Assembly: GCA_963377175.1 (NCBI GenBank)
Contig: CAUJNA010002791.1
Coordinates: forward strand, 186,001-250,000
From: Effrenium voratum
Lineage: Eukaryota > Sar > Dinophyceae > Suessiales > Symbiodiniaceae
DNA: 64,000 nt
Direction: 5' to 3'
Positions 11,930-23,990 of this stretch are shown here, piece by piece (within the stretch, counting starts at the first letter, position 1; each line of letters begins with the position of its first letter). The notes below the pieces were generated by a model. The model worked only from the letters and a program-made list of their open reading frames with translations. It was not told the DNA's origin and did no database searches. The position numbers and the translations under genes are program-made.

Positions 11930-12779
11930 ACTTCCACGTCAGACCAGCTTCCCATAGCTTGGATGGACTGGATAGGCAGGTCGGCTCTGGTCCCCCTGCG
12001 GTGAAAGGCAGCTGCGCATTCAAACGGAAACTCAAGGAACCTATTGCGCAAGGGGTTCGTTTTGCAGGAACCAACTGCTATGCTTGAGCTTTGGTTACAA
12101 CGACTGGCCCTAGCTTCCATTTGAAGCAAACCCAAATCCAGAAGGTTCCCCCAAAAGGTTGCACCATCAAGCATGACACGGGCCGATGTAAGTTGAATGG
12201 TGGATGATTCCTTCCATGTCTGAGGCAAGAGACCGTGGTGGAATTAGATTTCCGAGATGTACCGGGAGACAAGTCACAACTTGGGTAGCTAGACCTGTGT
12301 TTGTTTCAAGCTCGATTTCGCTTTTGGACTCATGGTCCCAAAAGATAGAACAAGCCGCCCCCAACGTACAAGTGCGCAACAATCAAAGCCGAACCAGGTA
12401 TACCAAGACCAGCAGGGGACACTGCCAGCCATTAATAGGTGAGGATATTCGGCCTTTGGATTGTTGACCACGGATTGTTGAGTCTGAGACAGGCGGTCGT
12501 GCAGTTGACAGGCGAGATGTGGGATTCAGGGAGAAGCTCGGATGGTGCGTTCCGTACTTTGGCTTGAAGTAACACTGCGCGTTTGCCAGGAGCTGCAAAA
12601 CGCGCGCAGAAAACCTCCTGAAGCCAAGTCGCCCGCGGCTCGGAGTGAGCAAGGCGCATGCCACACGGGTGCAAGATCAACGCCTGAGAGCCGACCAGTG
12701 GCAATGTGCCGCACCTGAGCCAGCGCTGCCCAATGTTGTTTCGCAGCCTTTCTTTGGCAAAATGCACAGAGCTGAGGCC

Positions 12780-12935
12780 ACTGAGGTGCAACGACTTATG
12801 TTTTCAGCATATTGACCACAGGCGCAACTCACCAGCCCGCGACTGAAATAGGATGAAAGCGCCCGGCCGGTTGTGAAAAAGTTTCAAAAAAAGAGATCGA
12901 GCGATGCGTCGGTCAACAAGAGAAGGCTCCAAATA
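12780..12935. repeat. Diverged piece of unit positions ~625-765
   Basis: Shares CAACG-CTTATGTTT, ATAGACCA-like and AAAAGAGATCGAGCGAT words with unit 1, in the same order and orientation, with many changes. It lies just before the second copy of the 0.7-kb block. No gene is seen. Confidence 0.6.
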
Positions 12936-12954
12936 AGACCTGGCAGGGTGAGCC

Positions 12955-13678
12955 ATGCTTTCTTCAGGCCCCGACTGGGGCTTTTGTGAAGGTTTTGAAC
13001 GAGCGTTGGTTAATTTGTTGATCAGAGCTATGTGGGGTCAGAGCGTCAGCACGTACTCTTAGGGCATGTGATCGTTGCTCAATCGCCTTTCTAGCGGTTG
13101 AACATTTGGACGTTTGAGCCAATCTTTGTGGAGTTGTGAGACTCATGATGCCATGGCAGGGTGCGCATCCATTGCTGCGTAACTCTAACCTGTGACACGC
13201 GCCGTGATGTGGTAAATGTTGATAATATGCTTTACGCCATCTTCGGTGATTGCAGTCCAAGGGTTGCAGACAGCATGAGCTGCAAGCCAAGCTGGCAGGC
13301 AAGAACAGTCTCCAGCAGCAAAGACGGGTTCAGCGAATGATGCCACAGTGTGCAAACCAGACAGCTTCTGGATCTTTGGGAGGGCGAAGCACGCGAGAAC
13401 AGCCAGTTTGTTAGGGCCGGGTGGGTAAGCCCATGAGCCCGCGGCGTTCAAGTTAGTTGCGAGCCATGTGATTTCAGATGCCGCAGGCCGGATTGATGCT
13501 TTCCAGCGAATGCAGCCACAGAGGCTTCCATGTTAGAAATGCTGCCACGCAGCCAGCGACAGAGCTACTGCTGACATGCGACCAAGCTGGAACATCAGCA
13601 GATGCATGTGTGTGAGGCAGATGAACAGGCTGGAGGCTGTTATAAGTAGTCCTTGTAGCATTCGCTTTAGACTTGCAC
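12955..13678. repeat. 0.7-kb dispersed block, copy B
   Basis: Direct-orientation relative of 8962-9655, beginning with the same ATGCTTTCTTCAGGCCCC words, with several indels; for example it lacks the (CA)n run of copy A. Its minus-strand open frames differ in phase from those of copy A, which argues against coding. Confidence 0.8.
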
Positions 13679-16600
13679 GGGGATTATGGACTTTTGTGTA
13701 TGCTGGCCTTCAGCCTTCAGCATTTTTGCCAGTCATTCGCATTCTCTAGATGTAGATTCTTCAGATGTTGCCCGGATCGTTCAACCCGCGATACGAGAGT
13801 CACAAGTAGCAGTGCGTGTTTGCGTGTGTGTGGCAAGTTAAGCCCCCGTACAGGAAGATGAGCATAATTCCCAGTGGTTTGCAAATTAACGCAAACCCAG
13901 CCAGGTGGTTCCCAAACAACTTTTGCCAGCCTTCCAAGCATGCCTTGCCAGGACCTAGTTCGGAAACCTGAACTCTATTCATGGCCGTCTCTTTCCACGA
14001 GAGTTTGATCTTCATGTTCAAAGACTTCTAGTCCCAAACCCTGGACCATCCCTATGAAGTGCCATCTGTTTGCTTTGGGGTCTAGGGGTCTGTGGGGGAA
14101 ATCTTTTGACATTCACCAGCCCGAGAAGAGCAGCCTCGGCGCAACGCAATGGAGATCGGATGAATGAATCCTGGAATCACCAGCAAGCTCCCAGCATATG
14201 GGTGTCTGTTTTGAGGGCACCCTGTTTGGTACTGATTTAAAAGGAAATCAATCGTTCCCTGTTGATTGAATAGACTTGAGAGCAAGCGATTCAGATCAGC
14301 TTGATGACTCCCGAGCGAAACGCATGGATTGCCCACTTCCACACAGCCTTGCAGCTCTCCTTACATGTCCATGGCTGTGCAGCTCGCGGAGGTTCCTTTC
14401 CTCTCCTGTTTCACGCATTGGTCAATGCCGCAATGCCGGGTTGAAGTGCCCAACTCCCAATTTGAGGTGAGGGCACGGGATCTGTGAGATCACCCAACCA
14501 GGTTCCCCCAAAGGGCACCCACAAGAATGAAACGGCCAGGGCTCGGCCTGTCGTATTGCGTCGCCAGGCGGTGGAAGATGCCGAGGCCGGGCCGTTTTCC
14601 TCCTATGCTGGGGACTGCTCGAGTTGTGCCTTTTGGGGCAAGACCTATTGAACCACAATCACAACCTGCTACTCGTAGCCGCACTGTCCCAACCACAAAT
14701 TGGTGCAGCAGGAAACCAGTTGAAGAGCCGTGGGCCCACCCACTGACTTTTTGGTTCACTGAGTTGAGAGTCTTAGCTGAATGCCGACGTGTTTCTGACG
14801 CGCGGCCCACACTATCGTGGCCAGGTGTTTCCCAGAGGCCAAACATCCTGCTAACTCTTCATGCAGCACCCATGCCATTTCCGTGCCACGCGTCAAGGCA
14901 CTTCTGGAGAAAGAGTTGGAGCAGATCGATGCACGCCGGGCAACCAGCTTGATTCCAGTCTCTGAATCTGTCGTTTTACCCCTCTCATCATTTCAGCTTG
15001 CCGTTTGAGTTCGTTAGTGCCTTCGTGCTATCCTGAAGGACGCAGAAGTTGCAAGCAGCTGGTTGCCGTTCTCACGTCTTTCAGGCCCATGGAGTTGTTT
15101 GCTGTTTGCTAAATCCCGCGATTCGGATGTGCACTATGATATCTCTGGCATTAGGTCCACTCTCTTACTCATTGGTAGCGTTACTGTTGATTGCTGCCGA
15201 GCTTGAATGATGTTCAAATCAATGGTCCTGCACTTTGGGTACGATCTGAAGCTCATTGCCGTACGAAGCATCTTTAGACACTATGGCCCTCCATACTGCC
15301 AGCCATTTATCCCTTGCCCCGGCTGCTTGTCAAATCAGATACAGTGGTCGTCCGTGGGCCAGGATACTTGGCATTGTGGTTCACATGCTCATCATGCACC
15401 CTGGTACTCCTGTGTTCCATTCGATCACAGTCAAATCTGCCAGTGTGGGGAGACGCTCAAGATGGTATTGTCCAAAATCCAACAAAGATCCAGTGAATGG
15501 CGTGTCTAATCATGAAAAACTATTGCTAAGCATAGTGGCCAGCTGCAAACACTTGATGGCATGTTTGGAGTCACCACTTTTAAGAGGAAGGAAGGAGAAC
15601 AATTGGCAGAAGACAGTTTGCATGGGTCGCAGCGGTCGCCGCCCTGTGACTTGCTGCATTGGAGGGCGAAAGGTGTGTTGCATATTAGAGACTTTTCTTT
15701 CTGCATTATATACTGAAGGGAAAACTGGGTAAAACCAGCCAAGCACTTGGCTTTCGTGCGCATGGCTTCTTTGTTTTCTCTGAAGCATCAACGGCTCGAT
15801 TTTTACCGAGACGACTTTCATTGGTTTGCATCGCCGACAAGCCTAGGCCTCGCCAGTTTGCAAGCGACGCCTCGCGAGCGGCCAGGACTGCTGTGCCAGG
15901 GAGCTAGGAGGCTGTGGCAAACAGGTCAATGGCCTGCCCCAGCCATGTCAAAGCCAGAACGGGTGTTTACGTAAGAAAATCAATTTCTGGCATTGGCATG
16001 GGGCTTGTGTCAAAGGAGGGGGAACTACTTAGGCCTTTGGCTTTCTTGCCAATGTTTGCGGTCCATGTTTCATACTGACCTGCTGCGATTTGTTCTGCAC
16101 ATTTTTAAACAAGGCGTTCCCCCGTTGAGACATGCATAGCAGATTGAGCGCCAGTTTGTTGAGTCAAAACTCATGGTGACTCATGGACCTTTGAGTTCTC
16201 AACTGCTTGTATTTCTCAGCTCGCTTTCTAGGACAGCAAAGCAAGGCTGCCAATGACTCGGAAGCCAGGGTGAACGTTCGAGGTGTTTGGCAAGAAAGAT
16301 CTGGGACTGGTTTTGGGTGTGTTGCCGCTTATTCAACGCCATTATAATTGACCGCCAATCACAATGCAGAAAAGATGCCTGCGTTGAGGTTGGTTAAGAA
16401 CAGTTATGCATGTCAACAAGCGCAGAGGTAAACGTTTGTTTTTCGGCACCCCACAACTTAAAATACCCAGAGTCGTGCAGCGCCCATTGTCGCACCTTGA
16501 GATTGGAGCGTCCCTCCCTCTGAAGCGTCCCTTTTAATGGCAAGGGGTGTGGGAAAGTTGCAGAGTGATTTTCTTAGTGCTCATCACGCTTCACTTGCCA

Positions 16601-17329
16601 GGGGTGTGGTGATTGTGCTTTCACCCCCCCCCCCCAAAAAAAAGAAGAAGAAGACATGTTGATGGCATGCCTCGAAATATTGAATAGCCGATGGCCGGGC
16701 TTGGGCATATTCAATCAGTTGGCTAGTCTCTTAGCCATGGACTGTGAATGGGTACATACCGCAACTGGTTCATCCCTTGGGTTTTGCTCAGATGGCCACT
16801 GCTAGGACTGATCGTGTGAACCTTAAGAACCTTCACCATCCGTAGCCCGTCCAGACCGCCTCAGGTCCCCAAAGCCAAGTTCGCCCCAGCCCAGCGCGCA
16901 GGGCAGTAACCTCAGCGGCGCCAAGCTGCATACGACAGCATTCATTTGACATGACAGCATATCTACCCTCACAAGACCACAACACGATTGGATTACAAAT
17001 GGGTGTTGCTCTGGTTTTGTGTTCATAGGGGAATGATGCGTGCAGGAATGCGGACGCACATATTTCATGCAATGGCCATGACCCAACACGCTTTGCTACT
17101 CGTCTTGTTGCTTTTTCACAGCGTTTCAGGGCATTGGATTTCAGCCGCCAAGTCATAAATCAGGATACCCGCAGCTTGGGCTCGCCATGCCACTCCCCAG
17201 TCATTCCCGCATGCCCTGTATTTTTGCGGCAAGATCCTCTCATTTCCCAGGCACCAACCCAGGCCAAGCGTGTTGGCTTTGGCCCTGTTCCGCGCCCGAG
17301 GGCTCCCCGTTCCACTTCCCTCGGGCGCC
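13679..17329. other. Spacer without recognisable genes
   Basis: No open frame here has a recognisable domain. There is an imperfect hairpin at 14502-14645 and a homopolymer C run followed by A-rich sequence at 16624-16650. It may hold 5' untranslated sequence of the gene starting at 17330, but no promoter motif could be identified; dinoflagellate genes generally lack TATA boxes. Confidence 0.6.
14502..14645. repeat. Imperfect inverted repeat
   Basis: The words CCCCAAAGGGCAC and AAACGGCC-GG-CTCGGC near 14508-14550 recur as an imperfect reverse complement near 14580-14640. This explains why both strands give open frames with similar peptides (KRPGLG on each). It may be a small inverted-repeat element or a structured RNA; no copy elsewhere in the window was seen. 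Confidence 0.55.
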
Positions 17330-20300
17330 ATGGCACGGCCTCGTGGTCTCGCAGTCGCCATCCTCGCGGCCGCGCTGGCCGCGCTGGCCGCGCTAGCGCC
17401 CTCCTTCGTTGCCCCGGTGCCGCTGCGGGGAAGCCGCAGGTCCTTGGATCTGGAGAGGAAGCAGATGAAAACGGCCACGGCCAGGGCCTCCTTTGTCACA
17501 GGCAAGGTTTCCAGCTGCCAAGACTACACCGGAAAGAAGCCGTTACGCACCCGAAAATGTGTATACCTTAAAACAATTTGTAGGCAGATAAGCGTCAACA
17601 AAGTCGTTCCAAAGCGAGAGTCCGGTACTTGCGAACCCCGTTGCACAGCTCCGCCACCTTGTCCACAAATGCAACAGGAAATCCACTGCTCACATGAAGT
17701 ATCAGCAATATGCCGAAACAAAGGAAGCACAAGCAACACTATGTCCGCAGCTAGCCATGAAACTCCTCCAGACAGCAAAGAAATAAACAGAGAGGCACGT
17801 GTTTTTCGATGCGCTTCACGCCACTTTCAGGGGGCTCGGTGCTGCTGCCTTTGGCCGCCTCGGTGCTTACCGGGGTGCTTGGCCTGGAGACGGTGCGCCA
17901 GGTCAACGAGGGTGCGGCGCTGAAGGACGATGCGCGGGGAGGATGGCTTGATGGCAGTGCATGACCAACGGGGCCTCATGGTCACATGGTCACATGCCAC
18001 GGGAATTTCGGATGATTTCGGAGATAGGGACATGGATGCAGCAGTTGAGTGAGACATTTGGACCCTTGGAAGAAAGGGGAGTAAACCAGAGAACCACACC
18101 TATTCGGAAAGCACACAGGAGCTCATCCAAAAGTACACCGAGATCCAAGTGGTGGACGCCCCAAACGGCATGCCAGGCTCCCCGCCCGTTGATGGCGTCA
18201 CTTGGTACGTCAAGGACCCCAGCGTCTACCGGCGGGTGCTGGTGCAAGGCGACCTTGGGCTGGGAGAGAGCACCATGGCCAAAGGTGGCTGACACGCTTT
18301 GCGCCCGTCAGGGTTTTTGTTGTTTTGCTTGTTAGCAAAAGACAAGACACTAGTTTTTTGTTTTTTGCGTGTGCGCTGTGCGTCCGTTGTAGTTGAAAGC
18401 TAGTTACTGGTTCGAGCTAGTTACTCGAGCTAGTTACTGGCCGGACCCCGTTTTAGAGGTGCTTGTTTCAGTCGAGGCCGGGAAACGATTGCCACCCGAG
18501 AACCATTGAAGTCTTCTAGCAACCAGCAGCAGCAAGTCCTTCTGAACTGGACGGTATGCTCATTTCTATTTTCAACACCTGCCTTTAGAAAGAGCAAAAA
18601 TGCTCCTTTTCAAGGTGGCTGGCAGCCACCAGCTATCAGTGAGACTGGCTGGGCACGGCCATGTATGTGTCAGAACAGGGGCGCCCATCAAATCAAGGTG
18701 AAAAAAAGGACTCGACAAAACACACGCCGTGTATCCCAGGCTACATGGAGGGCCTTTGGGAGACCAACGACCTGGAGGGGTTCATGTTCGAAATGATCAA
18801 GCTGGAGGCAGGTTGGGGCACACGGGCCAAGCTGGCTAAGGGTGTGGGGTTGTAGGGGATTTCATGACACTAGCCGTGTGCGGCCGAAGGAAGTTGGGAT
18901 CTCAAGCAAGTTCGCCAAGGGGCATCTGCCCTCTGTGGGGTGAGGCAGGCGCCTGGCTGCATGCTGTTCAGGAGGTCAACTATAGTGAATCACCGACTTC
19001 GATGTGTATACAACTATAGGAGGAACGTGCATTGACACAAACGAGGAAGTGAAGCAGGAGCACTGTTTTCCAGGAATCATCCAGTGTTGGCCAGTAAGCA
19101 AGCTGCAGGAATCACCTGGAACCAGGCATCAAGCGACTCCTTGCAGTTTAGCCTAGCCCGGCACGCATGATGCCATAGACCCAAAATCCGCGGGCAGGAG
19201 CATTTTGACGTCAGCGTTTGCGAAGAACAGCATTTACAGCATGTTCCAGACAATTCCGACGCGCATCTAATGACCAGAGGAAAAGTGTGCTTTGCGTATT
19301 ACAATGGACTGTGTTTTGCGTCTCAACACAATTGCAACTATTGAACTGCAAGATCGCCGTAAACAAGTCCCAAATGTTCAAGTTGAGCGCAAGACGACAC
19401 TTCTGATTTGAGAGAGTTTGTGTGTTGTTTACTTTCCACGACTTTTTGCGATCCACCGCATGAATCCAGTCTTGATAACGAGCCGCTTGTCTTCCCACTT
19501 TAAGGGTTGGTATTCAGCGGCTTTCTGAAGAACCCCCAAAGAGTCTGCGCATGACTCCATCAAACCCCAGAGGCGGTAAAGAAGGATCTGGGGCTGCTGG
19601 GCCTCCCTCTGCTGCTGGGCGCTGCTCTGGGTGCGGCCTCCTGGCTGCTTTTCCCCAGCAACCTAAGCGCGGAGGGGGCCAAGAAGAACATCGCGAGGCC
19701 AGTTGATCAGCATGGGCGCAGTGTGAAAGGGAATGGCACAATCTATGTTTGTGAGTGCAGACATGACCAAAGATAACGGGGATTTGCGCGACAGCTACCT
19801 TCACCCAAAATTGCGTGTGTTTTCGTTTGAGAATCATAGTAATTTGCATGTGGACATGTAGGCAGAGATATACAGCTCCCTGCTGATTTGCCATGCATGT
19901 TTCCCTTCACATGCAGCACTATGTGCGCTGATGCACTACTCTTCAACATGGGCATGCAACGAACCAACTAGGTTGTTTTGTTGCACACGAACCGAGAATC
20001 TGCAATGTCTCGTTGTCTCGTCGGCAAGGAAGATGCAGGTTGCAATCAGAAGCAAGCCAAAAAGACCGCCGGCAACATGAAAGGAACAAGCGCCTCGCTG
20101 GTTTATGTAAGATTTGTTGAAACTGGCATACTTTTTTTTTATCAAGGAGCCAGAGGTTCCCCCACAAAACCGCAAACTGTTGTTTTCAGAACTACATGGC
20201 TTGATCTGGAGCACGGCCAGCCACTACGACATCTCCATGAAGCTCTATGAGCAGATGCTTGGGCCGACGATGCAGCGCCTTGGAAGCAATGGGATCGTGT

Positions 20301-23300
20301 TTGCTTCTGAGCCAAGCAAAGGCGCTAAGTCCAAAGCTTTGTCTTATTTGCTCGCTTGACGGCCCCGCCTTTGTTACATTGTTGGTGATCCAGCACCTGA
20401 GCCCTGCAGGTTACAGAGCCCTTTTCTGATTAGCACAAGCTGGCATGGCTATCGCTGTTTGTTTGTGAATATGTGTGTCTCTTTGTTGTGGGTAATTACC
20501 CTTTCTGGGTCGTTCTAAAGGACAGCCAAACGAACAGCTAGCACTTGAGGCTTCCCCCATTTAAAGACTTACCCACATTGAGTTCCTCCTAATGGTTGTG
20601 CTGAGATGATTTCTTTAGCTTCACGCCTTTGGCAGACACTGTGGATCACCGAGTTTGGGTAGTTCATTGTAATTGCGGAGTTTGACTGCGTAGGCCATTC
20701 ACACGCTGAACCAATGCCAGATATTCAACTCCCAGGTACTCCGGCGCATACTACCATGCGCCGGGCATGACGCTCGAGCAAGCGCAGCTGGCCAAAATGC
20801 GGCTGGTCGCCGAGAAATTGGATCTGAAGCCAGGCAGGATTGGAGTGAGTGAGTGCATTGCACGGACTGGCCGACGAAGCACAGCACCGCATGCTATAGT
20901 AGTGTATAGTTTCCCCTTGCGGGTACTTTTGGCCTCCTTGGGTCGCCGTCACTGAAGTCAAGCAAGCTCCGTCATGCGAGACGTGAAGACCAGGCATCCT
21001 CAAATTCAGGATTCCTCGTAGGTCGAATGTGGAGATTCCTAAACTTCCAGGACAATGCGATGTTTTTTGGTTTTTTTCCTCATATTCTTTAGACCGAGCA
21101 ATTCATCCAGCCACCCGGATTCTTGTCCCCTTCCGGCGCAATGTGGCGGTACCATTTTGGGGTAGCTGCACTACCCATTTTAGTCTATTTTAGTGGGGAT
21201 TGAGGTGTTCACTCTGGGTACGATTTGGATTTTGACCCATGGCCATATGAGGCATGAAGGTCCTGGAGCTGGGCTGTGGCTTCGGGGCCCTGGCGGATCT
21301 TATCGCCACGGAGTATGGGGTGGAGATCACCGGAGTCACGTTGTCCGAGGAGCCTCGGCTTGTTCCGTTCTCCGGACTCGGAACATGGTGGGCCCATTTC
21401 ATACCCATCTTCAGAAACTCAGGAGAAGGGCGGACATAAATGAATATAGTAACTTACTAGATGGGGACGTTTGGTGGTTTTGCTTGAGATTTCTTGAGGC
21501 AAGCAACGGCGATTTGTCCAAGGTCGGCGAACCCGATCTGCAAAGCGTGCAGAAAGGCAGTCGTAATTCGATTGGCGTGCCCGTTGCAACTGCTGCGGGC
21601 TTTCATTTCAAAGTGTCATGATTCGGAAGGAAAGCAAACATGGGAGGATGCAAGTATTTTAAGAGCCTGTGTCTGTGTGCGTGTGCAAGCACACGCACCG
21701 TTGTCGGACTGTTTTGGCTTGCGGTCAAATGTTCTTTGTGTGTGTGTGTGTGTCTGTGTGTGTCTGTGTCTGTGTCTGTGTGTGTCTGTGTCTGTGTCTG
21801 TGACTGTGTCTGTGTGTGTGTCTGAGTGTATGTGTGTCTGTGTGTGTGTGTCTGTTTGTGGGGTGTGTGTGTGTGTGTGTGTGTCTGTGCCTGTGTCTGT
21901 GTCGGTGTTTGTGTCCGTGTCCGTGTCCGTGTCCGTGTCTGTGTCCGTGTCTGTGCCTGTGTCTGTGTCTGTGTCGGTGTCGGTGTCGGTGTCTGTGCCT
22001 GTGTCTGTGTCTGTGTTTGTGTGTGTGTGTGTGCTGTGTCTGTGTCTGTGTCTGTCTGTGACTGTCTGCGTGTGTGTCTGTGTGTCTGTGTGTCTCTGTG
22101 TCTCTGTGTCTCTGCGTCTCTGCGTCTCTGCGTCTCTGTGTCTGTGTCTGTGTCCGTGTCCGTGTCCTTGTCCGTGTCCGTGTCCGTGTCCGTGTCCTTG
22201 TCCGTGTCCGTGTCCGTGTCCGTGTCTGTGTCTGTGTCTGTGTCTGTGTCTGTGTCTGAGTCTTTTGCCTGTGCCTGTGCCTCTTTGTCAACACTCGGCC
22301 CTCGGGGTTGAAAACGTGAAGGCGGTGTTGATTTGGTTTTCCGGGTGGTGTTTCTGCGGTGTCCCAGTCGTGTCCCGTTTTTTTTTTTTTTTTTTTTTTT
22401 TTTTATATATAATACAGTCACGGCGGCGTCCCTTCCGGTGGTGTCTCTGTGGCGTTGGTGGCATCTCGGCGGTGTTCCGGTGGCGTTGAAGGCTCTGCGC
22501 AGGGTGTACCTACTCGTTGGTGAGTGCTACTCGTTGGTGAGTGCTAAGACGGGGCTTGGGCGTGCGCCAACTCTCTCGGATGTACAAAACGGCAAGTTGA
22601 GGTTGCCGACTCGGCTGCCAAACGTTGCAGTGTGGACATGGATACCGAACAGCTGGCAGCCGAATTGGAGTTGTATATATGACTGAACAGAACCGGCATG
22701 TCTACACGTACGTATGTTCACACGTGACTAATTGTTTTGCACACGCACGCACGCACGCACGCGAGCACAGACACAGACACAGGCACAGACACAGCACACA
22801 CACACACAAACAAAGACACAGACACAGACACAGACACGGACACGGACACGGACACGGACACCGACACACACACACACACAGACACAGTCACAGACACAGA
22901 CACAAACACAGACACAGACACAGACACGGACACAGACACGGACACCAACACCGACACAGACACAGACACAGACACAGACACAGACACACACACACACAGA
23001 CACACATACACACAGACACACACCCACAGACACACACACACAGACACAGACACTCTTATGCTCTCGCAGCCAAGGATCAGCATGCCTACGCGAAGAAGCA
23101 CTTTAATAACCCCCTGGTGGACATCAGATTGCAAGATTACAGAAGCATGACGGGCCAGAAGTTCGATCGCATCTATTCAGTGGGCATTTTTGAGCACATT
23201 GGCCGAAACTGCTACGAGACCTACTTCGAGAAGTGCCATGAGCTTCTCAAGGATGACGGCATCATGCTCATTCACAGCATTGGTTTTTGCAGAGACGGCG

Positions 23301-23990
23301 AGTGGAATCATGGCGGCTGGATGAATACGTACATTTTTCCGGGAGCCGAGCTTCCGACAATGCCCCTCAGCCAAAATGGGCGAACCTGCCAGATTTCTTT
23401 CCTGGATCATAAGTGAGCCACGCTAACGTATAAGTCGTTGAGGTCCTGCGGTTGTCGTCTAAGTTGTGAGGGGTTACCGTACTGGGTCCGCCTGCGGGTA
23501 GTTTGACGGCAAGGCGCAGACAGTTGAACGCTTGGAACGCCGCATGTTCGGCATGCTTTAAGGCGTGGGAGGGCTTTTGTAGGCGAAACTGTCGAGGTCG
23601 CACTTCACCCAACAGTTCCAGGAGAGATGGCACTTGGAAGACTGGCAAAGCTTCGGGGTGAGCTATGCCAAGACCCTGAGGGCCTGGAAGAGTCGGTTGA
23701 ATAACTGGCAGGGCCTCGAGGAGTTCGAGGAGCGATTCAGACGTATGTGGGACGCTTTGGCCGAAGAAAGAGTGGCGTTCGTGATTGCGGTGTTCCAATT
23801 GAACAGAACAGGAAACGAAACGTAGTTGGATCAGCCCGAATTCTGCTTCAATTCTCCAACAGGCACGTGGCTTTGGGCGGCTTCTCAGACCTGTGTTGTC
23901 CATTACAAGCAAGCTAAGGAGTATTACCTTGATTGCTGCGCGGCCTCCTTTCAAGCAAGGCGGACAAAGCTTTGGCAGCCCCTTGGTTGA
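17330..23990 (+). CDS. Cyclopropane-fatty-acyl-phospholipid synthase-like methyltransferase, 11 exons
   Basis: CFA synthases use S-adenosylmethionine to add a methylene to a double bond of membrane lipid acyl chains; related enzymes methylate sphingolipids. Exons: 17330-17501, 17831-17949 (or to 17956), 18119-18284 (or from 18090), 18740-18807, 19573-19704 (or 19701), 20147-20274, 20736-20833, 21252-21349, 23075-23361, 23597-23750, 23919-23990, about 497 codons plus stop. The leader has a hydrophobic alanine-rich run then FVAP, as in dinoflagellate plastid proteins. Family motifs follow in order: LVQGDLGLGES, GYMEGLWE, HYDISMKLYEQMLG, the SAM site LELGCGFG, GVTLSE, LQDYRSM, SVGIFEHIG, YIFPGAELP, WHLEDWQSFG and the end YYLDCCAASFQARR. 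The last segment matches the E. coli enzyme's end as I remember it. An unusual hydrophobic stretch (GLLGLPLLLGAALGAASWLL, exon 5) sits between the N-terminal part and the catalytic domain. Most introns have GC or GA donors. Family assignment is firm; lipid substrate and organelle are inferred. Confidence 0.9.
21736..22260. repeat. (TGTCTG)n/(TGTCCG)n microsatellite inside intron 8
   Basis: About 520 bases of TG-rich repeat, mainly TGTCTG, TGTCCG and TGTCGG steps, inside the intron between exons ending 21349 and starting 23075 of the CFA-synthase-like gene. Long open frames on both strands here (VSVSVS, DTDTDT, CVCVCV) are repeat artefacts. Confidence 0.95.
22378..22404. repeat. Poly(T) run of 27
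   Basis: Uninterrupted T run followed by ATATATAATA, in the same intron between the two complementary microsatellite blocks. On the minus strand it reads as a poly(A) tail, so a retroposed insert on that strand is possible, but no gene-like sequence adjoins it. Confidence 0.9.
22741..23053. repeat. (CAGACA)n microsatellite, reverse complement of 21736-22260
   Basis: About 310 bases of CAGACA, CGGACA and ACACAC steps in the same intron, with the opposite strand sense of the TGTCTG block 0.5 kb upstream. It ends 21 bases before exon 9. The two blocks could pair in the pre-mRNA and bring the intron ends together. Confidence 0.95.

Noticed and set aside
14490..14952. Overlapping 118- and 141-codon frames on opposite strands sharing KRPGLG.
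   Set aside because: Explained by the imperfect inverted repeat at 14502-14645; no domain.
21494..22489. 331-codon + frame and matching minus-strand frames over the TG repeat (VSVSVS, DTDTDT, CVCVCV).
   Set aside because: Made entirely by the microsatellite, open in several frames on both strands, and lying within an intron of the CFA-synthase-like gene.
22625..23070. N-terminal part of a 263-codon frame fused to the methyltransferase segment.
   Set aside because: The first ~150 codons translate the CAGACA microsatellite. Only the part from 23075 matches the family, after an AAG acceptor.
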